DNA of 64,000 nt from an uncultured Bacteroidota bacterium (GCA_903854725.1 CAINWZ010000094.1:21525-85524), one strand, 5' to 3'. Shown: positions 1 through 10,388, counted from the first letter of the stretch. A program made the numbers and translations. The notes: a model not told the origin generated them from the sequence alone.

Positions 1-1
1 T

Positions 2-976
2 GCCTTAAGAGAAGCCATCAGGGAAGCCATGAGCGAGGAGATGAGAAGAGACGAAAGGGTCTTATTAATGGGAGAGGAAGTAGCTGAGTACAATGGCGCA
101 TATAAAGTGAGTCAGGGTATGTTAGCCGAATTTGGGGCTAAACGTGTTATTGATACGCCTATTTCAGAATTAGGCTTTACTGCGGTGGCAGTAGGAGCTG
201 CTCAAAATGGGTTGCGTCCTATAGTTGAATTTATGACATGGAATTTTGCGGTATTGCCTTTGGATCAAATATTAAATACGGCAAGTAAGATGCTAGCAAT
301 GAGCGGTGGTCAAATTGGTTGTCCTATTGTCATGAGAGGGCCTAATGGAAGTGCTGGTCAATTAGGAGCACAACACTCAACAGCTTTTGAAAGTTATTTA
401 GCGAACATACCTGGTATTAAAGTAGTATCTGTGTCTAATGGATATGACGCAAAGGGATTATTAAAGCAAGCCATTAGGTATGAAGAAGATCCTATTATGT
501 TTTTAGAGAGTGAAGTGATGTATGGCGATAAATGTGACGTACCTGATGAAGAATATTATATTCCACTTGGAGTGGCGGACGTTAAGAAAGTAGGTAGGGA
601 TATAACCATTGTTTCTTATAGTAAAATGATGAAAGTGGCATTAGGTGCTGCGGAAGAACTTGAAAAAGAAGGTATCAGTGCGGAAGTGATTGATCTTAGA
701 ACGATTCGTCCTTTAGATTGGATGACTGTTTTAGAAAGCGTTAAAAAAACCAATAGATTAGTCATTGTTGAAGAGCAATGGCCATTCGCTTCTGTTTCTT
801 CTGAATTAAGTTATCGTATTCAAAAAGAAGGCTTTGATTATTTAGATGCGCCTATAAGAAGAATTACGAGTGCAGATGCCCCAATGCATTATGCGCCTAA
901 CTTAACAGCTTTAGCTATACCAGACATTTCTAGAACGGTTAAATTGGTTAAAGAAGTAGTACAGCAGTACAAGTAG
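2..976 (+). CDS. pdhB: Pyruvate dehydrogenase E1 component subunit beta (5'-truncated by window edge)
   Basis: Frame is open to the window edge (ALREAIREAMSEEMRRDERVLLMGEEVAEYNGAYKVSQG); transketolase-like beta-subunit motifs such as RGPNGSAGQLGAQHS. Confidence 0.95.
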   Translation, partial: ALREAIREAMSEEMRRDERVLLMGEEVAEYNGAYKVSQGMLAEFGAKRVIDTPISELGFTAVAVGAAQNGLRPIVEFMTWNFAVLPLDQILNTASKMLAMSGGQIGCPIVMRGPNGSAGQLGAQHSTAFESYLANIPGIKVVSVSNGYDAKGLLKQAIRYEEDPIMFLESEVMYGDKCDVPDEEYYIPLGVADVKKVGRDITIVSYSKMMKVALGAAEELEKEGISAEVIDLRTIRPLDWMTVLESVKKTNRLVIVEEQWPFASVSSELSYRIQKEGFDYLDAPIRRITSADAPMHYAPNLTALAIPDISRTVKLVKEVVQQYK

Positions 977-1040
977 ATGCTCGGTAATCCTTTATAATAG
1001 CCATTCACATTAAATATTAGCTAATTCTACAACTTTTTAC

Positions 1041-1066
1041 AAATATCCCCTTACAAAGGGATATTT
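1041..1066 (+). terminator. Intrinsic terminator between pdhB and lepB
   Basis: AAATATCCC-CTTACAAA-GGGATATTT stem-loop followed by T-rich sequence. Confidence 0.7.
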
Positions 1067-1091
1067 TTGTTATCACAATAATTTATTATTT

Positions 1092-2603
1092 ATGGGTATC
1101 GCATTTTTAATTATTTTTTGGCTGGGTTGGCATATTGGTATGTATAGTATGTTACTCAAAGCAGGTGTAGCAAAAAGCAAGGCCATTATTCCTATTTATA
1201 ATACTTGGGAAGTGGTTAGATTATGTGGTATCCCCAAAATTTGGTTTTGGTTACAATTGATTCCCATTCTAGGGCAATTTATTAGCTTATGGATTTCGAT
1301 CATTTTTGTAATGCACTTCAAAAAAGTGAATGTAATTCAACATACTTTAACTGTCTTCGTTCCTTTTATTTATTTGCCCTATATAGGGTTTTCTGCAAAT
1401 GAAAAATGGCATGGAGCACAAGCTTTAGTGCATTATCATAAACCTGCAAGTAGGGAATGGATTGATGCTGCTGTTTTTGCAGTAGTGGCGGCAACTTTAA
1501 TTAGAACTTTCTTATTTGAAGCATATGTTATTCCAACAGAGAGTATGGAGAAAACTTTATTGGTCAATGATTTCTTATTTGTAGATAAAGTAACCTATGG
1601 TGCCAGAGTTCCTCAGACGCCAATTTCTTTTCCTTTTGTACATAATACTTTACCAGGTGCGCCTACTACACCTTCTTATGTAAAGTGGGTTCAACTAGAT
1701 TATAATAGACTTCCAAAAGTAAGAGACATCAACAGAAATGACGTAGTGGTATTTAATTTCCCCGCTGGAGATACAATTATTAATTTACCAGAATTTGGAA
1801 GTAAATATCCTTATTACGATGTTTTAAGAACGCCTGAATATAATAATAACAGAGAAAAGCTTCAAGCAGATTATCCTATAATAGTACATCCTATAGATAA
1901 AACAGATAATTATATTAAAAGATGTGTGGGTATTCCTGGTGATTTGATTCAAGTGAAAGAAAGTCAACTGTGGGTGAATGGTCAACCGGCCTATGTTGCA
2001 GCTGCCGCCCAAACGGAATATGTAGTCATAACAGATGGCACACCCATTCCGGAAAGTTTTATTGAAGATACTATTGGCATCAATACCACAGAAGCAACTA
2101 GTGATTTTAAAATAATGGAAGGCAAGCCTAATACCTATGTAATTAATATGACCGCAGGGGCGGCGGCAAGTTTACGTAAACTTCCACAAGTAAAAGAAGT
2201 TAGTTTTTATGTAGATAATTTTATTGGCAATACATTTCCAAATGATGTGTTACACGCACCCTGGTCGGTAGATAATTTTGGAGCGCTTCGTATTCCTAAA
2301 AAAGGAGATATTATTTCTTTGAATGATTCTACCATTGAGATGTACCGTAGACTTATTACCAATTATGAGCACAACAGTTTAGAAAAACAAAATGGCAAGT
2401 ATATTCTCAATGGGGTAGCTGCATCTACTTATACTGTTAAGTTAAATTATTATTGGATGATGGGAGATAATCGTCATCGTAGTCAAGATAGTAGATACTG
2501 GGGCTTTGTTCCAGAAACACATATTGTAGGAAGAGCAGCTTTAATATGGTTTAGTTATAGTAAAGCTATTAGATGGAATCGTATATTTAATCTAATTAAA
2601 TAA
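1092..2603 (+). CDS. lepB: Signal peptidase I with an N-terminal multi-pass membrane extension
   Basis: PTESMEKTLLVNDFLFVDK, NYIKRCVGIPGD and MMGDNRHRSQDSRYWGFVPE motifs. Confidence 0.93.
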   Translation: MGIAFLIIFWLGWHIGMYSMLLKAGVAKSKAIIPIYNTWEVVRLCGIPKIWFWLQLIPILGQFISLWISIIFVMHFKKVNVIQHTLTVFVPFIYLPYIGFSANEKWHGAQALVHYHKPASREWIDAAVFAVVAATLIRTFLFEAYVIPTESMEKTLLVNDFLFVDKVTYGARVPQTPISFPFVHNTLPGAPTTPSYVKWVQLDYNRLPKVRDINRNDVVVFNFPAGDTIINLPEFGSKYPYYDVLRTPEYNNNREKLQADYPIIVHPIDKTDNYIKRCVGIPGDLIQVKESQLWVNGQPAYVAAAAQTEYVVITDGTPIPESFIEDTIGINTTEATSDFKIMEGKPNTYVINMTAGAAASLRKLPQVKEVSFYVDNFIGNTFPNDVLHAPWSVDNFGALRIPKKGDIISLNDSTIEMYRRLITNYEHNSLEKQNGKYILNGVAASTYTVKLNYYWMMGDNRHRSQDSRYWGFVPETHIVGRAALIWFSYSKAIRWNRIFNLIK

Positions 2604-2608
2604 AATGC

Positions 2609-3091
2609 ATGCATCATAAATTTGAATTCGAATATGATTTGTTAGACGATTCAAATCAACTTTCCGTTGTCGATCAAGAATTATTGCAAGCTGCTATAAA
2701 AGCAACCGAAACAGCTTACGCCCCTTATTCTAATTTCAAGGTTGGAGCGGCGGCAAGATTATCCTCCAATGCTATTATTATTGGGTCTAATCAGGAAAGC
2801 ACTAGTTTTCCAGTGGGTATTTGTGCCGAACGAGCCTTATTAAACAGTGTGGGAAGCCAATTTCCCCTCGAAAAAATACAAACCATTGCCATTAGTTATG
2901 AACCGCTAGGGAAGCCCTCTATTGAGCCTATATCGCCATGTGGGATGTGTAGGCAATCATTATTGGACTATGAAAACAGGTTTAAGGCTCCTATTAAGAT
3001 TATTATGGCGGGCAAATCGGGTAAAGTGATGGTGGTGCAGTCTGCAATGAACCTATTGCCCTTTGGCTTTGATGGATCTATTTTATTATAG
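2609..3091 (+). CDS. cdd: Cytidine deaminase
   Basis: AYAPYSNFKVGAA, CAER and PCGMCRQ motifs. Confidence 0.93.
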   Translation: MHHKFEFEYDLLDDSNQLSVVDQELLQAAIKATETAYAPYSNFKVGAAARLSSNAIIIGSNQESTSFPVGICAERALLNSVGSQFPLEKIQTIAISYEPLGKPSIEPISPCGMCRQSLLDYENRFKAPIKIIMAGKSGKVMVVQSAMNLLPFGFDGSILL

Positions 3092-3101
3092 TGGGTATGC
3101 T

Positions 3102-3602
3102 TTAAAATAGGGTTTGTACACCCAGGGCTAATCTAAATTCGTGTTGCAAGAGCCATTTTTTTCTGGCTTTCCCCCAGGCATAACCTACCAAAGACCTATC
3201 TGCTCCAACAATTCTATGACAGGGTACTATAATGGCTATCTTATTTTTGCCATTTGCGGCAGCGGCTGCTCTAACTGCAGTAGGATCGCCCATTTTTTTG
3301 GCTAGTTCGCCATAACTCAGGTTTTTTCCAAAAGGCACTTCGTATAATTCTTTCCAAACTCTTTGCTGAAATTCTGTTCCCTCCTGATTAATGGGCACTG
3401 TAAAACTTCTTCTTTTACCCGCAAAATATTCTAAGAGTTCGTCTATGCATTGCTGAATTACTGCTGGAGAATTTTCGGTAATATTTATTTGTGCGACAGC
3501 GGCATCTTCCACAAAAACAAGTTCCTCAATACAATATTCAGAAGCGACCATTTTAATGACACCAATAGGGCTATGATAAATTTGAGTGTATTTAGTTTCC
3601 AT
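3102..3602 (-). CDS. ogt: Methylated-DNA--[protein]-cysteine S-methyltransferase
   Basis: Active-site IIVPCHRIVGADRSLVGYAWG. Confidence 0.93.
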   Translation of the reverse strand: METKYTQIYHSPIGVIKMVASEYCIEELVFVEDAAVAQINITENSPAVIQQCIDELLEYFAGKRRSFTVPINQEGTEFQQRVWKELYEVPFGKNLSYGELAKKMGDPTAVRAAAAANGKNKIAIIVPCHRIVGADRSLVGYAWGKARKKWLLQHEFRLALGVQTLF

Positions 3603-3931
3603 TAACCAATAGGTTGACCATTATTCACGGGTTGTGAGGGATGTAATAATACGACTTCGTGATTGGAATCGTAAACGCCTAACACTAAGCACTCGCTCAT
3701 GAAATCGGCTATTTGTTTGGGAGGAAAATTAACAACGGCAATTACTTGTTTGCCGATTAATGATTCCATAGAATAGTGATGCGTAATTTGAGCTGAAGAT
3801 TTTTTAATTCCTAAGCTTCCAAAATCAATACTCAATTGATAAGCTGGTTTTTTGGCTTTTGGAAAAGCTTGTGCCGACAAAATAGTGCCACAACGAATAT
3901 CCACTTTTGTAAAATCATCCCATTGAATCAT
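3602..3931 (-). CDS. csaA: tRNA-binding protein, CsaA-like
   Basis: VDIRCGTILSAQAFPKAKKPAYQLSIDFG...GKQVIAVVNFPPKQIADFMSECLVLGV; 1-nt TAATG overlap with the next gene. Confidence 0.88.
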   Translation of the reverse strand: MIQWDDFTKVDIRCGTILSAQAFPKAKKPAYQLSIDFGSLGIKKSSAQITHHYSMESLIGKQVIAVVNFPPKQIADFMSECLVLGVYDSNHEVVLLHPSQPVNNGQPIG

Positions 3932-3963
3932 AGTTGTTCATTTACAACGTAAAAGTACAACGC

Positions 3964-4857
3964 TTAGTCCAATAATTGAGCTAAATCTGTAAGGTCCTTT
4001 TGTTTGTATTGTAAGGTGGGACTCTGGAAACATTTAGCAAATTCTAATAAATGTTTTTTTATAATTTTAACATTAGATAAAGGCTTGTAATAACTATTCT
4101 TCGGTTCGATATTAGATCTGATCATATATTGATCTAAATCTTTTTGAGAAAAGGCATTACCGGTGGTGCCTTCTACATAAAATTGAATAAACTCTTGTGG
4201 GTTAGATACAATTTCTTCGGGATCCCAATCGGAAGCGTAAAAAGCAATGATACATTGCTTAGGGATGTTGATGAACTGCGCTTGAATTTCTAATTGCTGA
4301 CACAATTCTGCATATAGTAATGTATTGGCTATAGCATTTCCTTTTTTTGATTGCAGCGGAGCTGAAATCAAAAACTCTTCTGGTTTTTCATGATTAACTT
4401 CGACGCCTTTAATTTGGTAATAATTAAATAGAATATTCCTAATAACATTCGCTTGTTCTAAGGGGGTTAAATAGTTATTAAGTTCAAGCCAAATATTGCG
4501 TCTCATTTTTTCCATTTGATGACGTAAATTATCAATCGCCATTTCAGGGTATTGGAATTTAGTCACTAATAATGCACCTTCGAATAATGAAGGGTCGGGT
4601 TTTGACTTCCAGGCTAAAAAGGCTTCTTTCAAATCTTGCAAACGCAATTTGTAAATCATAATTTCTATGCGTTCCAAAGTAGCTTCGTCCAAGGTATTTT
4701 CCCAAAGATGTTCTAGGTCAGGGATGATAGGGGTGCCATAGTTTAATAACCTATCTGCAATGGTATTAAATACTTCTTCATCTGGGTCGTCTATTAGCTT
4801 AAATAAGGCACTAATTTCGGCTTCTTTTTGCATAGGTAAACTAATGTGTTGTTTCAA
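3964..4857 (-). CDS. Transglutaminase-like / SirB1 family protein
   Basis: N-terminal helical repeats plus a GNAIANTLLYAELCQQL transglutaminase-like segment. Confidence 0.65.
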   Translation of the reverse strand: MKQHISLPMQKEAEISALFKLIDDPDEEVFNTIADRLLNYGTPIIPDLEHLWENTLDEATLERIEIMIYKLRLQDLKEAFLAWKSKPDPSLFEGALLVTKFQYPEMAIDNLRHQMEKMRRNIWLELNNYLTPLEQANVIRNILFNYYQIKGVEVNHEKPEEFLISAPLQSKKGNAIANTLLYAELCQQLEIQAQFINIPKQCIIAFYASDWDPEEIVSNPQEFIQFYVEGTTGNAFSQKDLDQYMIRSNIEPKNSYYKPLSNVKIIKKHLLEFAKCFQSPTLQYKQKDLTDLAQLLD

Positions 4858-5061
4858 TTATTATTCAAATCAACGCAAAATATTGATATATATCATTTTT
4901 ACTTATCCCATCTATGTGGATATATTTAACAATTGTTTACATAATAAATAGAATTATTAAACGTTCGGGTAAATAATAGTCATTAAAGCCTAGTCTTAAT
5001 GCAATTTGTCTTTTCTTTGTATATTATATCAAATCACTATTGTATACCATAAAGATTTACT

Positions 5062-6153
5062 ATGTCAAACATTAATGTAAGCACTCCTAAATTTCCTGTA
5101 ATGGCTAATTCATTACATGCAGAATTAAAAAGAAGAGTAAATCTTTATTTAGAAGAACATGCTATAAAATCAACAGGGAATTTTAAACTATTTTCTAAAG
5201 CGATTATTTTAATGAGCTTATTTATTGTCACCTATATCCATTTAATATTTTTTACGCCTCCTGTATTTTTTGCAATTTTAGAATGTGTTTTATTTGGGGG
5301 GTTGATAGCAGCAATTGGATTTAATGTAATGCACGACGGTAGTCATGGTAGTTTTAGTAAATACGCTTGGTTAAATAAATTAGCTTCTTCTTCAATTAGT
5401 GTTTTAGGAGCCAGTCGTTTTATGTGGGCTATGAAGCATGTGACTTTGCACCATACTTTTACAAATATTGATGGGGTTGATGATGACATTGAAGTGGGAG
5501 TATTAATGAGAATGGCACCTACGCAAAAACATTATTTATTACACCGTTTTCAGCATATTTATTTTTGGGTTTTATATATGTTATTGTATATTTTTTGGAT
5601 ATTCTTTGCAGATTATAAAAAGTATTTTTCCAAAAAAATTGGTTCGGTAGAAATCAAAGAAATGACATTTGCCGATCATTTCGAATTTTGGGCAGTTAAA
5701 GTATATCATGCATTTGTATTTGTGGTATTACCTATTTATATGTTAGGCTGGGTGAGTTGGTTAGTGGGTTTCCTAGTAGTAGGTTGCTTTGCGGGTTTCA
5801 TTTTGAGTATTGTTTTCCAATTAGCGCATACAGTGACAGAAACTGAATTTCCTATTGCTATTCAGCCAGAGAATAAAATGCCTGACGAATTTGCTGCACA
5901 CCAAATTCAAACAACAGCCAATTTCGCTACTAAAAGCAAATTAGTAAGCTGGTTGGTAGGAGGGCTTAATTTTCAAATTGAACATCACTTATTCCCGAAA
6001 ATCTCACATGTTCATTATCCAGCTATTTCAAAAATAGTTAAAAAGACTTGTGCCGATTTCAAGTTAAAGTATATTGAATATCCAACTGTATTAAGTGCCA
6101 TTAAAGCGCATGTTCAATATCTTAAGTTAATGAGTAAGCCTTTGATGCAATAG
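5062..6153 (+). CDS. Membrane fatty acid (acyl-CoA/lipid) desaturase
   Basis: Histidine boxes HDGSHG, HHTFTN and QIEHHLFP. Confidence 0.92.
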   Translation: MSNINVSTPKFPVMANSLHAELKRRVNLYLEEHAIKSTGNFKLFSKAIILMSLFIVTYIHLIFFTPPVFFAILECVLFGGLIAAIGFNVMHDGSHGSFSKYAWLNKLASSSISVLGASRFMWAMKHVTLHHTFTNIDGVDDDIEVGVLMRMAPTQKHYLLHRFQHIYFWVLYMLLYIFWIFFADYKKYFSKKIGSVEIKEMTFADHFEFWAVKVYHAFVFVVLPIYMLGWVSWLVGFLVVGCFAGFILSIVFQLAHTVTETEFPIAIQPENKMPDEFAAHQIQTTANFATKSKLVSWLVGGLNFQIEHHLFPKISHVHYPAISKIVKKTCADFKLKYIEYPTVLSAIKAHVQYLKLMSKPLMQ

Positions 6154-6190
6154 GCTTATAAACGTATTTAAATTCCCTTTAAGAGATATA

Positions 6191-6222
6191 AAAAAAGGCC
6201 CCGATTATTCGAGGCCTTTTTT
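6191..6222. terminator. Bidirectional intrinsic terminator between convergent desaturase and topA
   Basis: AAAAAAGGCCcCGATTATTCGaGGCCTTTTTT stem-loop. Confidence 0.85.
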
Positions 6223-6238
6223 ATTGATAAACTTTTTA

Positions 6239-8596
6239 TTAGGATGCTTTTTTCTTCCTAGCCATTTTACGTGGAGGGTTTGCCTTCAATTCTGCAATAG
6301 TTGCATTCACTTCTTCTATCGTCAAGGTTTCCACCTTTTCTTGTTGCTCTTTGCTTAATTTGAAATTGCGTAATCCTTGTTTTATATAAGGTCCGTAAGG
6401 CCCTCTTAATAATTGGATCTTCTCTTTTTCAAACACTTTAATGGTTCTCTCGTCTTTTGCTTTACGCTTTTCTGCAATCATAGGAGTTAATTCCTCCAAG
6501 GTTACTGTATAAGGGTCCATTTCTTTGTTTAAAGAATAAAACTTCTTAGCATGCGCTGCATAAGGGCCAAAACGACCAATATTTACCGAAACATCTTCTT
6601 CTTCAAACTGACCTAACATACGAGGTAGTTTAAAGAGTTCCATGGCTTCTTCAAAACTGATAGTCTCAATACTTTGAGAGGCTTTCAATTTTGCAAATCT
6701 TGGTTTCTCTTCTTCATCTTGGTGTCCAATTTGAACCATTGGTCCATATCTACCCATACGTGCAATTACTTTTTTACCAGAAACTGCGTCAAAACCTAAT
6801 TCTCTTTCGCCTTTTGCTCTTTCAGCTGTTTCTAAAGTGTGTTCTATAGTAGTATGGAAAGGTTCGTAGAAAGCAGTTAACATATCACTCCATAATAACT
6901 TTCCTGCGGCAATTTCATCAAACTCCCCTTCAATTTTAGCCGTAAAGTTAAAATCCATCACTTTAGAAAAATGGAGCTTTAGAAAATCAGTTACCACTAA
7001 GCCTAAATCGGTAGGGGATAACTTATTTTTTTCAGCACCCGTTATTTCAGAAGCTTCTGCTTGCTTAATTTCATCTTTATTAGTAAGCGTCAAAATTTGG
7101 TAGATCCTTTTAATACCTTCTTTTTCTCTCTTCTCTACATAGTTACGTTTCATGATGGTAGAGATGGTTGGGGCATAGGTAGAAGGGCGACCAATACCTA
7201 ATTCCTCTAATTTTTTTACCAAAGAAGCCTCTGTGAATCTTGCAGTTGGTCGACTAAAACGTTCTAGTCCTGTCATTTCTAAAAAGTCAAGTACCTGACC
7301 TTTTGCTAAAGGAGGCAATAAACTTTCTTCTCCTTCTGCGTTCACATCTTCTTCGTCCTCTTCATCATTACTTTCTAAATATACTTTTAAGAAACCATCA
7401 AACTTCATCACTTCACCACTTGCTGTTAAAGTTTCTTTATTCGTAGATATTTCAATTTTTGCAGTTGTTTTTTCAAATTGCGCATCACTCATTTGAGAAG
7501 CAATGGTTCTTTTCCAAATCAATTCATATAATCTATTCAAATCTGCATCGTCTACTTTGCTTTCATTCATGTACGAAGGACGAATGGCCTCATGCGCTTC
7601 TTGCGCATTTTCGTTTTTATTTTTGAATTTACGTGGTTGATAATATTTGTCACCAAAGCTTGAATTAATTTCTGCTTTAATGGCATCCACTGCTGTTTCG
7701 CTTAAGCTAATACTATCTGTTCTCATGTAAGTGATCTTACCACTTTCATATAATTTTTGAGCTAGTAACATTGTTTTACTAACACTATAGCCTAATTTTC
7801 TAGAAGCTTCTTGTTGTAGGGTAGATGTTGTGAAAGGCGCTGAGGGCGTACGTTTTCCGTCTTTTACTGCAATATCTTTTACCGTATATTTTGCTCCTTT
7901 ACATTGTTCTAAAAACTTTTCTGCCGAAGAAGCAGTGGTCATTTTTTGCGGACCTTCCGCTTTAAACTTAACTTTCTTTTTATTAATATCTGGTGCTGTA
8001 AATAAAGCAGATATTTTAAAAACGCTTTCAGGTAAAAATTGATTAATCTCTCTTTCTCTTTCTGCAATTAATCTTACTGCAACACTTTGCACACGACCTG
8101 CACTTAAACTTCTTTGCATGCCAATTTTGCGCCACAATACTGGGCTCAATTCAAATCCAACAATGCGATCTAATATTCTTCTTGCTTGTTGTGCATCTAC
8201 TAAATCCATGTTTATAAAACGTGGATTGGCTACTGCTTTTTTAATAGCCGGTGCTGTAATTTCATGGAATACTATACGCTTCGTTTTTTTAGGATCTAAG
8301 CCTAATACTTCCGCTAAATGCCAACTAATACTTTCTCCTTCACGGTCCTCATCCGATGCAAGCCATACTTCTTTTGCTTTTTTGGACATGGACTTTAATT
8401 CTTTCACCACTTTTTCTTTTTCACTTGGAACAGTATATCGAGGGGCGAATTTGTTTTTTAAATCAATGCCCATGTCTACTTTTTCTAAGTCACGAATGTG
8501 ACCATAGCAGCTTCTTACTTCAAATTCATCCCCTAAAATCTTCTCTATCGTCTTGGCCTTTGCAGGCGACTCCACAATTAATAAGTTTTTTGACAT
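6239..8596 (-). CDS. topA: DNA topoisomerase I
   Basis: MSKNLLIVESPAKAKTIEKILG; YESGKITYMRTDS active site; C-terminal repeats and K-rich tail. Confidence 0.97.
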   Translation of the reverse strand: MSKNLLIVESPAKAKTIEKILGDEFEVRSCYGHIRDLEKVDMGIDLKNKFAPRYTVPSEKEKVVKELKSMSKKAKEVWLASDEDREGESISWHLAEVLGLDPKKTKRIVFHEITAPAIKKAVANPRFINMDLVDAQQARRILDRIVGFELSPVLWRKIGMQRSLSAGRVQSVAVRLIAEREREINQFLPESVFKISALFTAPDINKKKVKFKAEGPQKMTTASSAEKFLEQCKGAKYTVKDIAVKDGKRTPSAPFTTSTLQQEASRKLGYSVSKTMLLAQKLYESGKITYMRTDSISLSETAVDAIKAEINSSFGDKYYQPRKFKNKNENAQEAHEAIRPSYMNESKVDDADLNRLYELIWKRTIASQMSDAQFEKTTAKIEISTNKETLTASGEVMKFDGFLKVYLESNDEEDEEDVNAEGEESLLPPLAKGQVLDFLEMTGLERFSRPTARFTEASLVKKLEELGIGRPSTYAPTISTIMKRNYVEKREKEGIKRIYQILTLTNKDEIKQAEASEITGAEKNKLSPTDLGLVVTDFLKLHFSKVMDFNFTAKIEGEFDEIAAGKLLWSDMLTAFYEPFHTTIEHTLETAERAKGERELGFDAVSGKKVIARMGRYGPMVQIGHQDEEEKPRFAKLKASQSIETISFEEAMELFKLPRMLGQFEEEDVSVNIGRFGPYAAHAKKFYSLNKEMDPYTVTLEELTPMIAEKRKAKDERTIKVFEKEKIQLLRGPYGPYIKQGLRNFKLSKEQQEKVETLTIEEVNATIAELKANPPRKMARKKKAS

Positions 8597-8734
8597 AGTT
8601 GCCTTCCGCTCCTACGGGTATTTTAGAAATTGAATATCAATTAATTATGAAAAAATAAAACCACCTCTATTATAAGGTGCTCTTGTTTTCTCGCGATGCA
8701 ATATTAGAGCTTTCGCCTAAAAAATAAAAATTAG

Positions 8735-9631
8735 CTATTCTATAGGGGTTAAAAAAGCCATTATTTTATCAATAATTTCGGGGGTTTTGTATACTTTATT
8801 ATGACCTAACCCATTGGTTATCAAGAACTTTATGTTTTTTGGTGCTTTTTTTTCAAAATCAACTAAATCTTCATAGGGACAAACCAAATCTTCTTTATCG
8901 TGCACCCAAAGTAGGTCTCCGCCATAGTTTTGAATGGCCCTGTCTGCTTCAAAATAGGTTATAGGGTGGTTGGTGCGTTTGCGTAATTCCTCTAAAAATG
9001 CTGTTCTTATGGCTGGACTAAGGTGCATCATAGTAAAGTAATTATTAAAAGTACTCGTGGTTTTAGTAGCGGGTGCAATTAATACAAATTTATGCTTCGC
9101 GGGATTTTCTATGGTTTCGGCAATCATGGCAATTGTGATGGCCCCTAATGAATGGCCTATAAAGTGGTCAATAGGGCCTGCATGCTTCATTATCTGCTCA
9201 ATAGCATGTTGGTAGATGATTATATTAATATGCTTGCCTTCGCTTAGCCCATGTCCTGGTGCATCAAAGGCTAGTACTCTATACCCTAATTTTAATAAGG
9301 GTTGTATATATTGTTCAAATTTATAGGCAAAGCTGGCATAGCCATGTACTATTAATACAGTTTGACCATTAGCTACAATAGGTTTCCATTCAAAACCATG
9401 GATATGTATTTTACCTGTTTCTTTAATTCCGTTTCCAATAATGGATAAATCTATTTGTTTTGCCTGATGAAATACAGCAGGGGCTTTTCTTTTCTTATAT
9501 TTTGGGTAAGGGGTACAAAATAAGTCGAAAGCCAATTTTCCAGCAACCTGTGGCGAAACCATGCCCAATGTGGTAAACTTTGTTCTCAAATATTGTAAAT
9601 ACATCCTTTCTGAGAACCCATGCTTGGCCAT
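8735..9631 (-). CDS. Alpha/beta hydrolase
   Basis: GHSLGA nucleophile elbow; ORF track start (9652) overlaps a TATCTTTG promoter motif, so ATG at 9631 is preferred. Confidence 0.85.
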   Translation of the reverse strand: MAKHGFSERMYLQYLRTKFTTLGMVSPQVAGKLAFDLFCTPYPKYKKRKAPAVFHQAKQIDLSIIGNGIKETGKIHIHGFEWKPIVANGQTVLIVHGYASFAYKFEQYIQPLLKLGYRVLAFDAPGHGLSEGKHINIIIYQHAIEQIMKHAGPIDHFIGHSLGAITIAMIAETIENPAKHKFVLIAPATKTTSTFNNYFTMMHLSPAIRTAFLEELRKRTNHPITYFEADRAIQNYGGDLLWVHDKEDLVCPYEDLVDFEKKAPKNIKFLITNGLGHNKVYKTPEIIDKIMAFLTPIE

Positions 9632-9649
9632 ATTGTTAAAATTAGACTG

Positions 9650-9657
9650 CAAAGATA
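9650..9657 (-). promoter_or_regulatory. Bacteroidota -7 element (TATCTTTG) for the hydrolase gene
   Basis: TAnnTTTG match 19 nt upstream of ATG 9631. Confidence 0.5.
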
Positions 9658-9742
9658 AGTGTGCCTAATGGTTGCCCCTTATTTTTTTTGTATTTCGACA
9701 AAGAAAAATATAAATGAGATAGAGGCATTGGTTGATTACTAC

Positions 9743-9750
9743 TATTTTTG
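9743..9750 (+). promoter_or_regulatory. Bacteroidota -7 element (TATTTTTG) for the ferredoxin gene
   Basis: TAnnTTTG match upstream of ATGs at 9756/9771. Confidence 0.5.
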
Positions 9751-9770
9751 CAAAAATGTATGAACATCTT

Positions 9771-10106
9771 ATGTATTCAATAAAAATAAATTTTGAGCAA
9801 AAGGGATTGGAGCCAGTTACTTTAAATAATATCAAGCCAGATCAGAGCTTGTTAGAAGTTATTTTAGATGCAGGTATTAATTTACATCATAATTGTGGAG
9901 GTGTTTGTGCATGTAGTACTTGTCATTTATACATCCAAAAAGGGGCACAGTTTTTACAAGAATTATCAGATAAGGAAGAGGATTTTATAGATCGTGCTGT
10001 GAGTCCGCGCATAGAATCAAGATTAGGATGTCAATGCGAGTTGTTAGCAGGCGGCGGAGAAATAGAGGTAATATTACCCGACCAAACACAATTTTTAGGA
10101 GAATAA
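9771..10106 (+). CDS. 2Fe-2S ferredoxin
   Basis: CGGVCACSTCHLYI...LGCQCE cysteine pattern; in-frame ORF opens at 9732, but the promoter motif favours ATG 9756 or 9771. Confidence 0.9.
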   Translation: MYSIKINFEQKGLEPVTLNNIKPDQSLLEVILDAGINLHHNCGGVCACSTCHLYIQKGAQFLQELSDKEEDFIDRAVSPRIESRLGCQCELLAGGGEIEVILPDQTQFLGE

Positions 10107-10118
10107 AATTACATATAT

Positions 10119-10358
10119 ATGTCTCAGTTTGAACCACCCATACATTGGAATGATCATGAAGATATCGCTCAAAAATTATACGAAAAGTTTGGCGATGATT
10201 TTACGGAGTCTAAAATATATAGAGTTCGCTTTACCGATTTGTTAGATTGGGTATTGTCACTTCCTCATTTTGAGGGCAAAAAAGAGGAGTCAAGTGAGGG
10301 GCATTTGGAAATGATTCAAAGTGCTTGGGTTTACGAATGGCGTGATAATCAAAAATAA
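10119..10358 (+). CDS. iscX: Fe-S cluster assembly protein IscX
   Basis: IHWNDHEDIAQKLYEKFGD...VRFTDLLDWVLSLPHFEG...IQSAWVYEW. Confidence 0.88.
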   Translation: MSQFEPPIHWNDHEDIAQKLYEKFGDDFTESKIYRVRFTDLLDWVLSLPHFEGKKEESSEGHLEMIQSAWVYEWRDNQK

Positions 10359-10388
10359 GCTTACTTTTATTGTCTAAATAAAGATGCC

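Noticed and set aside
4884-4895. TGATATATATCA palindrome upstream of the transglutaminase-like gene
   Set aside because: Short, alternating AT composition makes chance occurrence likely; no supporting promoter box
8118-8598. Plus-strand ORFs of 127 and 80 aa opposite topA
   Set aside because: Antisense shadows of a well-supported gene; low-complexity S/F-rich translations with no motif
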